From: Pyrenophora tritici-repentis
Lineage: Eukaryota > Ascomycota > Dothideomycetes > Pleosporales > Pleosporaceae
Length of the DNA stretch: 64,000 nucleotides
NCBI RefSeq assembly: GCF_003171515.1
Contig: NC_089395.1
Span: forward strand, 930,001-994,000
Direction: 5' to 3'
Of this stretch, positions 35,557 to 47,043 are shown piece by piece. Numbering within the stretch: position 1 is the stretch's first letter; each line of letters starts with the position of its first letter. Position numbers and translations under genes: made by a program. A model generated the notes under the pieces. The model saw nothing but the letters and a program-made list of their open reading frames with translations. It made no database searches and had not been told where the DNA came from.

Positions 35557-36429
35557 ATGGCGTTCCGTTGGTGCGTAGCATGTGTATGAGAAGAGCGTGT
35601 CGAATTGGAACTGATAAAGCGACAGGTACCAAGCAAAGCTCCGAACAGCGCCTTTAATGACGCAAAGTATCACTACCGCGGTATGCATGCCTTCGGTTTC
35701 TTCTCCTCGACCGTTCGTTTCGCGACGCGACTCAATTGCAGTGTGGGCGGACCGATAAGCCTGCACCAGATGTTTGAGGAAGCATTGTCGAGGATAGGAG
35801 ACTGACACGCAACAGGTACTCTTCGCGACAGGCGACACAATGGCCCAACAAGGAGTAGAGAGGCGCGGGTTTGCCAACCAAGATCTCATGAGAACAGGTC
35901 GCATGGCCGCATACGGCGGAGGTACTGCATTTCCCCCCCAAATCTTCCCCTTCACCGCCCTCTTCCCAAGCGCATCTCACTCACCCCCTTTTTTACACCC
36001 CCTTTCTAACGTAATATTGCAGTCATCTTCGGCCCCGCAGCAACCAAATGGTTTGAATTCCTCGTCCGCCGCGTCAATCTCCCGTCGAAAAACGGCACCA
36101 TCGTTGCCCGCGTCGCCTGCGATCAATTCCTCTTCGCCCCAGTCAACATGACGCTCTTCCTGTCCACCATGGCCTACATGGAGGGCAACTCGCCCGTGCA
36201 GCGCTTGAAAGACGCGTTTATACCCGGATACCAGAAGAACCTGATGGTGTGGCCGTGGGTCCAGTTTACAAACTTCAAGTACGTGCCTGCGGAGATGAGG
36301 GTGTTGGTGGTGAATATCATTTCGCTGGGTTGGAACTGCTACCTCAGCTTCTTGAACTCGGGTGGTGGCACGAAGCCTATGCTGCCGGTTGGTCAGACTA
36401 AGGAGGGTGGTCAGTTGCCTCCTTCATAA
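35557..36429 (+). CDS. SYM1: Mpv17/PMP22-family inner-membrane protein (SYM1-like)
   Basis: CDS join(35557..35570,35626..35680,35816..35921,36023..36429), 193 aa. Members sit in the mitochondrial inner (or peroxisomal) membrane; yeast Sym1 is needed for growth on ethanol under heat stress. Diagnostic run: [62 protein letters not shown] and the C-terminal signature [19 protein letters not shown]. The gene is cut into four exons with a 14-nt first exon. The intron lengths are 55, 135 and 101 nt, and all junctions are in phase (TG|G, GCG|GTA, G|TC). Mitochondrial rather than peroxisomal location is inferred from overall similarity to Sym1. Confidence 0.85.
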
Positions 36430-37648
36430 ATCCTTGGCTGTGGTACGATGGGTCAGTTGGGCGATTTGCTTCGGGCATTTTAGACTGGATATAGGGGGTT
36501 GGGTTTTTGCGTCAACTTGTTTGGGAAAGGGGGGATTATCTTGCGATTATCTCGGGGTATAGATGTAGTAAGGTGGTATAGTGTAGAGTTTGTGCGATGC
36601 GTTTATTCAATCTTTTCATCATGTGTTGCTGTCGAAATATGTGTTGCTGTCATGTTTCTAACCTACAGGATTATCAACGCCGTGATGTAATTCTTTCATG
36701 ATATTGACATGCTTTCCAACTACGTGTTCATGACGGTACATTTATTTATTTTTATGTCGTAAGATAATAGAATGTAAATTGAAAATGGTAACATGTCATT
36801 CTTATTCATGTTACTTCAACGCATCTCTAGGCTTGGCGATGGTTATCAACAGCGAAGACACGGAATAATTCCTTCATTGTTCCAAGTGTAACACTTTGAT
36901 GGACAACAAGGCCGCATATCACGATGATAATATTCAATCATCCCCTGCATATTCTTTATGTAAATCCTTCATCAGCAAAACCATAAGAACATGCTGTAAT
37001 TTCGCTACACATAAACCAAGCAGTAGATATCACGTTGTGCAATGACAAGAATCATCACAAAATCAGTCCCTCGACCAAAACATGTCCATTCACCGACCAC
37101 TCATCCTTGTATACACTACACTACACTACTACTAGCTAGACTAAAGAGGAGCTAAGGTTCCCCAGTTAAATCTCCCCGGAAACAAGAGGAGAGAGGAGGA
37201 GAGAGGGAGGGAGGTAAAAGATTACAAGGCACAAGAAACCCACACTCAAGCTTGTGCCCTTGTTCAAAATAGACAACGCCTGCTAATGCAATATTACCTC
37301 AGCATCGCCACGCTGCTGCTGCTGGTCATGGGAGAGAGAGAGAGAAGCGGAGCAGAATAAAGAAAGAGTTTGTGTGAAAAGAAAAGAGTTACGAGACAAG
37401 GGCCGCATGCATGTGCTTGAATATATGGTATCCAGCGAACACGAGACGAGAGAGAGATGAAGAAAAAGGTCGAAGAAGAAAAGAAGAAGAAAAAACAGCC
37501 CCCTCCATGCGCCTTGAACGCTCTAAAACACCATGCACACGTTTATCTCGTTCGCGACCTGTATCGCAAACGATGATCCAACACATCAGCAACCTCGCCC
37601 TTTGCGCTGCAATTGCCAAAACTATTCTTCTCCAAAACGCCGGATGCG
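36430..37648. other. Intergenic between convergent SYM1 and kinase genes
   Basis: Holds both 3' ends. Purine-rich tracts at about 37184-37220 and 37330-37395. No gene. Confidence 0.5.
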
Positions 37649-40600
37649 TTATCGGCTGCTTGTCCTTTGCTTGCCCATGCGCCTAAAGAAATCCATAACC
37701 TTCTTAGAGCTACCAGAGCTTCCCTTGTTACTGCTGCCTTGATCATCATATGCATCAGCAAAGCGTCTGCTCTTCTGGAGAACGCCCTTTCTCTGTTGTT
37801 GCTGGCTGAGCTCCTCGCCTCCCATACCATGAGGGTAGGGGTTCGAGGGTGTCCTTTGGCTGGACTGCTGAGATTGTGACATTTGTCCAGCTGTGGCATT
37901 TTCACCCATCTCCGAGTCGTCGGTGGGGTGGCGGTATGGTCGGTTTCCTTGCGCAGATGGATGCGCTTCTCGGGGGTTGGGAAACTTTTCATCGAATTCG
38001 GGCGCTGAAGTGTTGTAGCCCTTGAATTGGGTCTGGTTTGGAGGCGCGGAAGATGGCCCGGCAGCATTGACATGTTGGTTCCTGATCCTCGAGTTGCTGT
38101 CGTGCTGGCCATCGTAGAAGCCGGGCATGTTGCTTCCTTGGGTGCTCTGACTAGGAGACCTGGATTCCGCACTGCGGCCAAAAGGCATACCGCCAGGACG
38201 CGAACTAGCGCGAGGATGAGTGCTGGAACCGCGGCGCTCATGAGAAGGCTGCGCTGGCAAGCTTTCTCTTTGAGACGAGAATGTCCTGGAAAGCGAAGAC
38301 GGAAGAAGTGAGAAACGACGAGAAGACTTGGGGTTGTCACCAGCGTTCGTGTTCTTCCGAGAGAATCCAAACGAAGTTCGGCGGCTTGATTCGGTGCTCT
38401 GCCTGGGGGCCGCCATTGCGACATTGTCGTTGGACATGGGCCCTGCCATGGAAGTAGGAGGGTAGCTTTTTTGCTTCTTCTCCTCAGGGTAACCGTATGA
38501 GCCCTGCGATGTAAAGGATTCCTTGGGATCCTGAGTGTAGGAAGGCTGACGACCCGAGAACATGGACGTCATACGACCAAGGGTCTCGTTGATAGTGTTG
38601 GACCGTCTGTGAGAAATCTTTGCGCCCTGTGGCCCAAGTTGCATGGACTGCACTCGTTGAGAGTTGGACGGGCCAATAGTAGGTGGCTCTGCAGCCTCGG
38701 AAGGCTCTTGTTGTGCGTACGGTGCCGAGATGGAGTATTGCTTGCCCTTGGGCTGCGAGAAGCGTCCTTCAGCGTTCGTCTGAGCCACGGTGGCCACAGA
38801 CGGCTGTCCGTACGAGTTTCCTCGGGATGGTAATCTTGAGGGACCCAGAGCGCCACTCGTCGAGGGGCGAGTAGCAGATGGGGGCGCACTACCAAATGCC
38901 GTGTAGTCGGAAACAGACCGTTGAGGCTCCTGTCTCCTGGTTGACGTGTAAGTCGCGCCTGAAGATCGGGGAGGTCTGGCGCTTGAAGCGGATTGATAGC
39001 CATCGGTGTGTGGCACTTCTGGTTCTTTGCCGCGTGCTTTCGACGTCGGTTCGGCGGGGGGTAATGTCTCGCCACGTGTGGTTTGGGACGACGGTGCAAC
39101 ATATTCGACTTGGACCGTCCGGCGCTTCGTGTCGCGAGTAGTCTTTGGCTTTTCTGAAGGGGCCTGGTTGATAGCCTCGCGCTTCGTCTGCAGCCCGCCG
39201 TGAGCAGGAGAGGCAGATGTGTGTGGCTTTGCGGGTTCGCGAACCGAAGCACTCCTTGCGAGTGCGGGCTGTGGCTCGAATGTGTCTTCTGCAACGGGTT
39301 TAGTAAGAGCATCCGTGTTCCCATGATCTGGTGAATGCTTACTCGAGTACACAGAAGCTTGCTGGGCTTCTGCCACATTGGTGTTGCTCGAGGTAATGAA
39401 TCCAACAACATGCGAGTAGTCCGCAAGCCAGCTATGACGCGCTACCTCGAACAGATCCGCTCGTTTGCGTGGGTCGGGTACAAGGATGCGTTTGAGAAGA
39501 TCCCGAGCGTGTGGTGTAACGTATTCGGGAAACGTCAAAGGCGTGGAAACAATGTACTTGTAAAGCAGATTGATATTGTCGCCCTCCGGGTTCGCTGGGT
39601 CGTCATCGAAGGGAAGATAGCCAGCCAACATGGCGTACTGCAGTGTGTTAGTGAGTGTGCGCAGAGGAGTAGGTAGGTAGGTAGGTAGGTAGGTAGACAT
39701 ACCAGAATGACACCACAACTCCAGACATCGACCTTTCGGCCGGTGTAGAGTGAATCACTGACAACCAACTCGGGTGCGGCATAACATGGACTTCCGCAGC
39801 TTGTCTGCATGAGGTCGCCCCGTCGTGCGGCGTCGGTTCCTTCCAATCCTAGTGACCTGATGTAGTCCTTGTCACCTAGCCTGTACTCGATCTCTTCGCT
39901 GAGCTCGTCGTTGGGATCGAAGGTGTTGGCGAAACCAAAATCGGTGATGATAATGTTCTTGTTGCGGTCGAGCAACAGATTCTCAAGCTTGAGATCTCTG
40001 TGCACAATGCCTTTGCGGTGGAGGTATCCAACACCTGAGATGAGCTGAGAAAATAGCTTGCGCGCGGGGCCGTCCTTGAGATAACGATGGTTGAGGATGT
40101 AGTCGAACAATTCTCCACCTGAAGCATACTCTAGAATAATGCCAATGTGGCGCTCCGTCTCCACCATCTCGTGCAGACGCACAATGTTGGGGTGGTCCAA
40201 GCCTCGTAGGATGTGAATCTCGCGGTAAATCTTCTGCAACCGGTTTGAGTTGCTTCCGAGTGTTTCCCGTCGTATCAGCTTGATAGCAACCTCGATGGGG
40301 CTGTCTCGCTTCCAGCCCATCTTGACCTTGCCAAACTCGCCCTCACCGAGCGTCTGGCCGAGAATGTAGTTGCCAAACTTGGATCGCTTCGCATTTTCCG
40401 ACTTGGAGTGGTCCTGTCTGCTCTTTCCTCCAGCGCCGCGACCGCCGTCGTCGACGCCCTCGCTGCCAACCAGGCTGAGGCCGGTGATGGGAGTGAGGTC
40501 GGCGCCAGACGTGACATGGACGCCGTCTCCTTGGCGTGCTTGTGCGCGGGCAATGTCTTCCTGTGTGTCTGAAACAACTATGCGGTTAATGACGGCGCTT

Positions 40601-41055
40601 TCCTCGCGGGGAAGGTTTGTTCCAACGGGCGTCTGGCCAATTGCCGAGGCGGAACGACTGTGGGATGGCTGCGACCTGCTGGAGGCGCCCTGCTGGCGGG
40701 GGCTGCCCTCCTTGGTTCGTCGGCGTGACTGTGATGACTCGTCGCGTATGCGGTCGGCCGGTACAGAGCTTCCTGTAGGGGCGCCAGACGATGGGGTGCC
40801 GTGTGACGACGTCCTGGGCGGCGGCATGGGGCCGCTGGCGGCCGAGGCAGTCGCAGTGTTGTTCGGCGTCGTCATGTTCGACGTGTTGGAGACAGCGGGC
40901 GAGTTGTGATTCTGCGGCGTGGTTGGCGTGCTGGCCGACGCGCCATTACTGGGGCGACGCGAATGACGGCGGGCGTTTGCGGAGGGTTGTGCTTGGGGCG
41001 GCTGTTGTTGATAGTACTGCTGACCATGGGGTGGCTGCGATGCCACGGCGGCCAT
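37649..41055 (-). CDS. Ser/Thr protein kinase, Kin4-like (CAMK/Snf1-related)
   Basis: CDS complement join(37649..39637,39703..41055), 1,113 aa. An N-terminal disordered Ser/Pro/Gln-rich region (1-~228) precedes a full kinase domain (~230-515): Gly loop [12 protein letters not shown] Lys259 (VAIKLI), HRDLKLEN (~352-359), DFG (372-374), an activation segment enlarged by [20 protein letters not shown], then [12 protein letters not shown] (427-429) and [10 protein letters not shown] long disordered tail ends in a basic amphipathic motif [14 protein letters not shown]. The extended activation loop and long tails fit the yeast Kin4/Frk1 group, where Kin4 guards spindle position; other Snf1-related kinases are possible. 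The 65-nt intron (39638-39702) splits the domain in phase 0 and contains an AGGT tetranucleotide repeat. Confidence 0.85.
39671..39696. repeat. AGGT tetranucleotide microsatellite in kinase intron
   Basis: About 6.5 units of AGGT (plus strand), right next to the 5' splice site of the only intron of the kinase gene. Confidence 0.9.
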
Positions 41056-42862
41056 GGTGTCGAGGAAAAAAGTGGTTTGGAGTGTTGGGGAAATGGAAAG
41101 TGCAGCAGCAGACCGACTGGTAGGCTACGTTATCGGGCCCAGGTTGCGCTGGCAGTTGCTTCGAACTGGCGGTGTTGAGTTGTCGAATGGGCGATGGCGG
41201 GGATGTGAGGGCGCTCTAGTTCCCGCCGACTCTCGACTGATGCATCGACTGCGCGCGCACGCGTTCAAGTAATCGGCGCTTTTTGCGAAGCCGTGTGGGC
41301 CGAGGGCAAGACTGAGACGGTCTTGGGAGGATCGAGTTACATACAAGGCCTGGGGACATGCACATGCACGTTCCGTCTTGTTGGTCGGGCACAAGACAAG
41401 AGGCCTTGGGGCTGCGGCTGCGGCTGCGATGCTCTCCGCTACTGCTAGGCTTGCCGGCGCAGAGGTTGACGTCGACGTGCTGCACTGTGTCGACAGCGCG
41501 CGTCGGCTATCTAACGGGCGCGGCGAAAGACTGCTGGACGTGTTGGGTTGACGTGAGTGGAGAGGAGAGAAGGCGCGGCTGAGGTTGGACTGTATGGTAA
41601 TTTCGGTAAAGGCTGTGGCTTGGGAAAGGAGGCAGATGCAGATGCACATCATTGACCAGGGCCCGGCACAATACCAGCCCGCCAAAGCATCGACGTCGTC
41701 GCTACTTACTAGTTAGCTAGCCAAATGCTGGTGCTGGTCTGCTAGATGCGAAATGCGGAATCCAAGACGCGCGACTGCGACTCTCTGCCCGTCAGATTGC
41801 ACGTTGCGCCCACTCTGCAACGACGCAGCGACACCTCTCTCTCGACGCGCCCGCCCTTCAATCAGGCGGCTACATGTCCACTGTCCACACGGCAAGCAGC
41901 GCCCAAACAGGCGTAGCAGGGATGACTGCTTGTTTCACACAGCACCGACCCGGCACGCGTAAATTGCCCGTTATGCTCTCCTTGCCAGGCGTAGGCGCAG
42001 GCGCAGGCGCAGGCGCGAACTGGCTGGCCTGCAGAAAGCAGAACGCTGTGCCCTCGATATACTTACATAGTTGGATGCTGTGCGCCTATCCTCGATGCAG
42101 GCCCCGTACCACGGACGCGTAAAAGCAACATGCAACATGCAACATGCAACATGCAAAAACATCAACATTATCAACAACACCAGCACTGTACCAAGGCCTC
42201 GCCCGCCGTCAAGACGCCATGCGCAGCGTCTAGCACACATGGTTTCCCCTGGGCGTCATCTGTCCATGATGCCGTCTGGCACAAGAGTCTCAAAGGTACT
42301 GTACAGTAGGGCATCGAGACGCCCAAACGACCACAAGACAATACTTGGTCCGCTGTCAGCCGACGCGGCAAGGGAGACGGACATACGTGCCCTGCATGTG
42401 TCTCTTGTATTTTGTGTTTCTCCCCCCCCTCACCTGTCCACGTTTCGACTTCTCCCAAACGCACAGATGGCATGCAGGGAGAACGAGGTTTCTCGTGCCG
42501 TCTAGTGTGTGTACAAATATCTGCTTTGGGACTGCCCTAAAGCCTTAGGCCCGTCTTCGGAAATTACCTGGCGCCCGCGTGCAACACTGGACCCACCCTC
42601 CCGAGCACCGTTACGAGACTTGCGCCATCCCAACCTTCCATGCCGAGCCTGTACAACACGAGCTGATTGACGTCACACCGTCTGTAAATACTACTATCGC
42701 TTCCTTCATCTTACTCGGCCGCCATGCCACACATCCTCCACCCCCGCCATCATCTGCCATGACCTCCCTTTGCATGGATAGCCTCACAGTCTCTCGTTTG
42801 CGCATATCTACATTTGCTTCGCATTGAGTTTCCTCTACACCGCCTACTCGGCCTGGACTGCT
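41056..42862. promoter_or_regulatory. Kinase promoter region and intergenic
   Basis: About 1.8 kb upstream of the kinase gene and downstream of the AIF-like gene. It holds two short tandem repeats: AGGCGC x4 at 41993-42016 and the heptamer GCAACAT x4 at 42125-42152. No gene supported. Confidence 0.45.
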
Positions 42863-44761
42863 TTACATTTTAATCTCGTTAGGAAGCCCAATCTCCATGA
42901 TATCAACTCCCTTTTGCAATTCACTCTTGCTCGCCATCACCTTCCTCCTCATGAGCTCGGCCGCCTGGGATACTGTTAGCGCCCGAAACATCTAAACTTG
43001 GCTGGGAACATACCTGAGTCATGTAGGGATCCTTCATCATACTGGCAACCGCAACAACCGTCTCTCCCTTTGTGTAGTAGGCGACGAATGATGCTTTATC
43101 TGGCTCGCCTTGGAGCATCACGTCATCGTAGCCACCCACCGTGTTACCACAGTACCGCAACTGCGATCCAAGGGCTGACCAAAAGACCGGGATAAAGGGC
43201 TTCGGCTTGGATCCCGGGTTATTGATCGTGTGAGCCACTGAACGTCCGGCGTTCTGCGCAACGTTCCAGTGCTCTATCCGGACTGGTGACCCATCGCCGC
43301 CAGGGCCGTGATAGGGGTATGTTGCAATGTCGCCAATGGCATACACGTCCTTTAGCCCATTGACTGCGAACGACTCATCCGTCTTCAGTGATCCGTCCTT
43401 CTCCAGAGTCACACTCGAGTTGCCCTTGAGGTACTCTGTCGCGGGCGCAACACCAACGCCCTCAATAACAAGGTCGGCCTCTAATACAGTGCCGTCTTTC
43501 AGGTGCACACCACCAACCTTTGATGAGTCGTCCTTTGATGGCGTCGCCTTATCGACACTTGCGCTCATCTGGAATTTGACGCCGTTCTTCTCGAGCAGAC
43601 CTCGGAAGATAGCACCGACCTTCTTACCCATCACCCGCTCCATTGGTTCTGTGATATTGTCAATACTGCTTCACCCAAGGCATGTGCACAACTTACCCTC
43701 TTCCATGCCGATGATAGTCACATCGTTCTTCATGCTCGCAAGGCAATTACCGACCTCCATACCGATAAAAGAGCTGCCGACGACAACCACTTTCTTTCCA
43801 TTATCTCCAACAGCCTTGAGAATGTTTTGTGCGTCGGGTAGAGTGCGGAGGAGGAAGACGTTGCCCAGGTCACCTTTTAGCCCGTCAAGAGGGAGCCATC
43901 TGGGCGTGCCGCCTGTTGCCAGGACCAGCTTTGAGTAGTCGTATTCTTTTCCTGACTTGGTCGATACCGTTTTGCCAGAGAAGTCGATGCTCTTGGCCTC
44001 GTCTTCGATGATGTCAATAGAGGCGTCCATGTAGAACTCCTTTTGCCTCCACGCCGCTTTCGATATATCGGCCAGCAAGGCTTTGGACAGTTTGGTTCGA
44101 TCAATGGGCTGGTACCCCTCCTTGGAGATTACGGTAATCTTGCCAGTGTATCCACCGCCTCGTAGACCCTCAATTGCACCAAGCGTACCGGAACCACCTC
44201 CAATGACGAGCACCTTGTCTTCGCTCACTGATGAACACTTGATATTCAGGAACTTCCGGTTGGCCTTGAGCGCCTCTTGTGTCGTCTTGACATATACGGC
44301 GCCATCCTTCTCGACTACTTCGTACTTCGCGATGGGATCGAGAGCAGGTGCGTCTTCAACATCTCCGGTCGAGACATTGAAGCAAGCTGTGTTGTTTTAG
44401 TCAAATCCTTTGGCTTGCAGAGCAGGTGTCGCGTACCTCCGTGCCATGGGCAGGTTAATCGACCCTCTGGTGTCAATACACCTTTGACAAGGGGAGCCCC
44501 GTAATGTGTGCAATTTGAGCTTGTAGCATGAACCTGATCTTGGACCTTCAGCAGCAGTACCTTTCCGCCCTCAACGCCTTCGACTTCGACCTCCTTCTTC
44601 TCCCCATTCTTCATCTGTAGGGATGTGACATCCTTGAGCTTGAACTCCTGGGCCATTGCTGCGGTCGTTGATATGAATGAAGCTCTTTGTAGACGGCTGG
44701 TTGGGCTAAAGTGAAACTTGAGTGTAGTACGGAGAGGCCGTAAGATCCGTAACGGCTTCAT
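42863..44761 (-). CDS. Rieske-AIF flavoprotein oxidoreductase (AIFM3-like)
   Basis: CDS complement join(42863..42964,43014..43648,43697..44386,44437..44761), 583 aa. The start at MKPLRILRPLRTTLKFHF gives an Arg-rich amphipathic mitochondrial presequence. A Rieske [2Fe-2S] domain follows, with CTHYGAPL (Cys84, His86) and CPWHG (Cys104, His107). Next is a pyridine nucleotide-disulphide reductase unit: FAD-binding VLVIGGGSGTLGAIEGLR, NAD-binding KVVVVGSSFIGMEVG, and VYAIGDIATYP for FAD. A C-terminal reductase domain holds RIEHWNVAQNAGRSVAH. This is the AIF-like Rieske architecture of AIFM3/Nfrl. It should move electrons from NAD(P)H to the cluster; partners unknown. The three introns (49, 48, 50 nt) are in phase. 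An in-frame ATG at 44812 would add 17 residues. Confidence 0.85.
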
Positions 44762-45778
44762 TAACGGTTGTATTGTATATAGCGGTGGAAGTGAAGAGCT
44801 CCCCGTACACATGGCAGCTGCGCGTTGGCCAATAGCGGGGGCCCTGATTACTCATGATGTCACCAATGCACGCGAGTCTGGATGCTTTTCTCCGCCTTTT
44901 CATCTTAGGCTGCGGTGGTAATATGGCGCCACTTTGTGGCGCCTAATCGCTCAACCGTCGAATAATTTCCGTAGTATTTCTGTCCACCAATCTGGCAATG
45001 CAAGTGTGGCACATCTGAGCTAACTTGAGAAATATAGAACAGATGGCAGAAGTGATGGCCGAGCTGAAGTATGGTTTTCAGAACATGTATGCGGTTCTCT
45101 TCGAAATCGCCTCATGTCTCGGCCCGTACTCGTATTGTAGATGGAGTGCGTAGGGCATGGCCGCTATCCCATCTTTCCGTTAACGTGATAGCTCGCTCGT
45201 GGCGTATCCCAGAGGCACTCGGTCTCGGCTTTCCTTCCGAACACCCCGCCACCATTCCGAAAGCCACCACACCACCAGCCAGTCCAAGAACAAACAAGCA
45301 ATTAATTGAGCCATTTCGAACATTCCAACAGAGCCATATCTGTGCTTTTTTACATGTCTTCACACCCTCTTCACTCTCTCACTCAGCCTCCCGGTTCCGA
45401 CAGCAAAGCAATACTGTTGGATTGCACATTGGACCTTTAGCTGCTTACCCCACCACCATTCCCAAACACCACCACACCACCACATTACCAAACAGTCTGC
45501 AGAGCATCCACCTGGGACCAAACTCAAACCCTGCTGACGTTTTTCCTTTCGGGTCTTGATTCAACTCTGGAACTGAGATCGCCGACATTTTGTTCCAAAA
45601 TCTGTGTCCAAGTTGCAGCTTTCGAGTTGTGCAGAAGGCCTGTGGTTTGCGCAAGCTGCTTCAACATACGTTGAAGACGCCTCTTACATCTTAGCTCAGT
45701 CGTAGATGAGTTATAGAAGCTAATAGAAGAAGCACGCGTGAGCAGCTAAACTAAAGCCCGGCATAACGATCGGCAGTT
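44762..45778. promoter_or_regulatory. Bidirectional promoter, AIF-like (-) / peroxiredoxin (+)
   Basis: About 1 kb between two divergent redox genes. The 162-codon frame at 45071-45559 is not supported by motifs. Confidence 0.4.
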
Positions 45779-46388
45779 ATGGCTCGTCAGTAGCACGCAG
45801 GTACTCATAAGACCGATCGCTCGCTGACCCAGCACAGACACAACCTTTCCTTCGAATCTACCCATACCCCAGGATGACGGAGCCTGCTCGCACTTGACCG
45901 GAGCCAGGGTACCCTCGGTACCCCTGTTCGCAACGTCAGGCGACCAACTAGATGTTTCCTCCTTTTCTGACCTGACCATCGTCTTTTGTTATCCACGTAC
46001 CGGTGCGCGTGGTGAAACGATTACAGACGATTGGAACTCGATACCTGGTGCACGAGGCTGCACACCTCAAGCTTGCAGCTTCCGCGATCAAATGGATCAT
46101 TTGCGCAAACTCGGCGTAAAACGTGTGTTCGGCCTATCCACCCAGTCTACTGCTTACCAGAACGAGGCCAAAGACCGGTTGCGCCTTCCCTACGAATCGC
46201 TTTCGGACGAGAACCTCGAGTTTGCAAACACTCTGAAACTTCCAACATTCCGCTGGCAGGACAAGACACTGGTCAAGAGATGTGCGCTCGCTATCCAGGG
46301 TGGGACCATTGTAAACGTCTGGTACCCTGTCTTTCCTCCCGATGCGAGCGCACGGCAAGTTGTAGAGTGGCTTGGAAGCAGAAAATAG
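45779..46388 (+). CDS. PrxQ/BCP-type peroxiredoxin
   Basis: CDS join(45779..45785,45838..46388), 185 aa. A thiol peroxidase of the AhpC/TSA fold that reduces H2O2 and alkyl peroxides. The thioredoxin-like core reads LTIVFCYPRTG, then PGARGCTPQACSFRD with peroxidatic Cys77 and a resolving Cys82 five residues on, the PrxQ spacing. It ends with GGTIVNVWYPVFPPDASARQVVEWL. The leader NLPIPQDDGACSHLTGARVP matches the N-terminus common in this subgroup. To reach an ATG it needs a 7-nt first exon (MA plus one base) and a 52-nt intron (GTCAGT...CACAG) with a CTGAC branch site. The donor is slightly unusual, so the start is the weak point. Confidence 0.75.
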
Positions 46389-47043
46389 TACCTGCAGGTA
46401 CCGTTTTACTCTCCTGAAACTGCATGGGTACCATATTTGGAGGCGTCGCCCGACGTGACTCAGGACTCAATATCTTTGCCGTGTCCGGCATGTCGATAGT
46501 CCAGGGGAACAACAAAGAATCTGCATCGTCGCAAGATGCGGAGAGTGCACTATGTGATATTTGCGCCTTCCTACGGTTCGTATTGAGCGCTTTCTTTTGT
46601 ACTGCCGTACTCTTCTATGTCATCTGTCATGGAAAAAAGACATTGTTTGGGGCGAAAGTTTGACGGGGTGCGACGTTGGTTTGCGCACTAAGGATCGTCA
46701 AACCACCAACCGAACGTGGATCAACCGCGCCGTGCGTGCATCGTCAATAAACTTTAGCCTCTTTTGCCGGACCCTACAAGATATGGTCTAACCCGCGTCG
46801 CCCTGCACAGCGATGGTGTGTCGCGAGGACTCTTTCGACTGAGGACCTTCGTCCCTTCGTCACTTTGTCAGCATCTATCTCTACTAGCTCCACGTTCATT
46901 CATATACCTACGTTCCATACTACTGTCTCCTTCTCCATCTTTACCTAAAGACGCCTGCGCAACTTCGATACCCGGCCATACCATTGGCGTGCCGATCCAT
47001 TCTTTTCTAGTTTACACTCGTTCAACACGCTCTTTTAATCATA
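46389..47043. other. Intergenic; leader of the following gene
   Basis: CT-rich from about 46850. Small ORFs at 46424-46791 have no family features. Confidence 0.45.

Noticed and set aside
37543..38424. Minus-strand ORF at the kinase tail
   Set aside because: Alternate frame of the kinase C-terminus; the chosen frame continues from the kinase domain with the terminal [11 protein letters not shown] motif.
45071..45559. 162-codon ORF in the AIF/peroxiredoxin promoter
   Set aside because: Low-complexity His/Thr/Pro composition and no family features.
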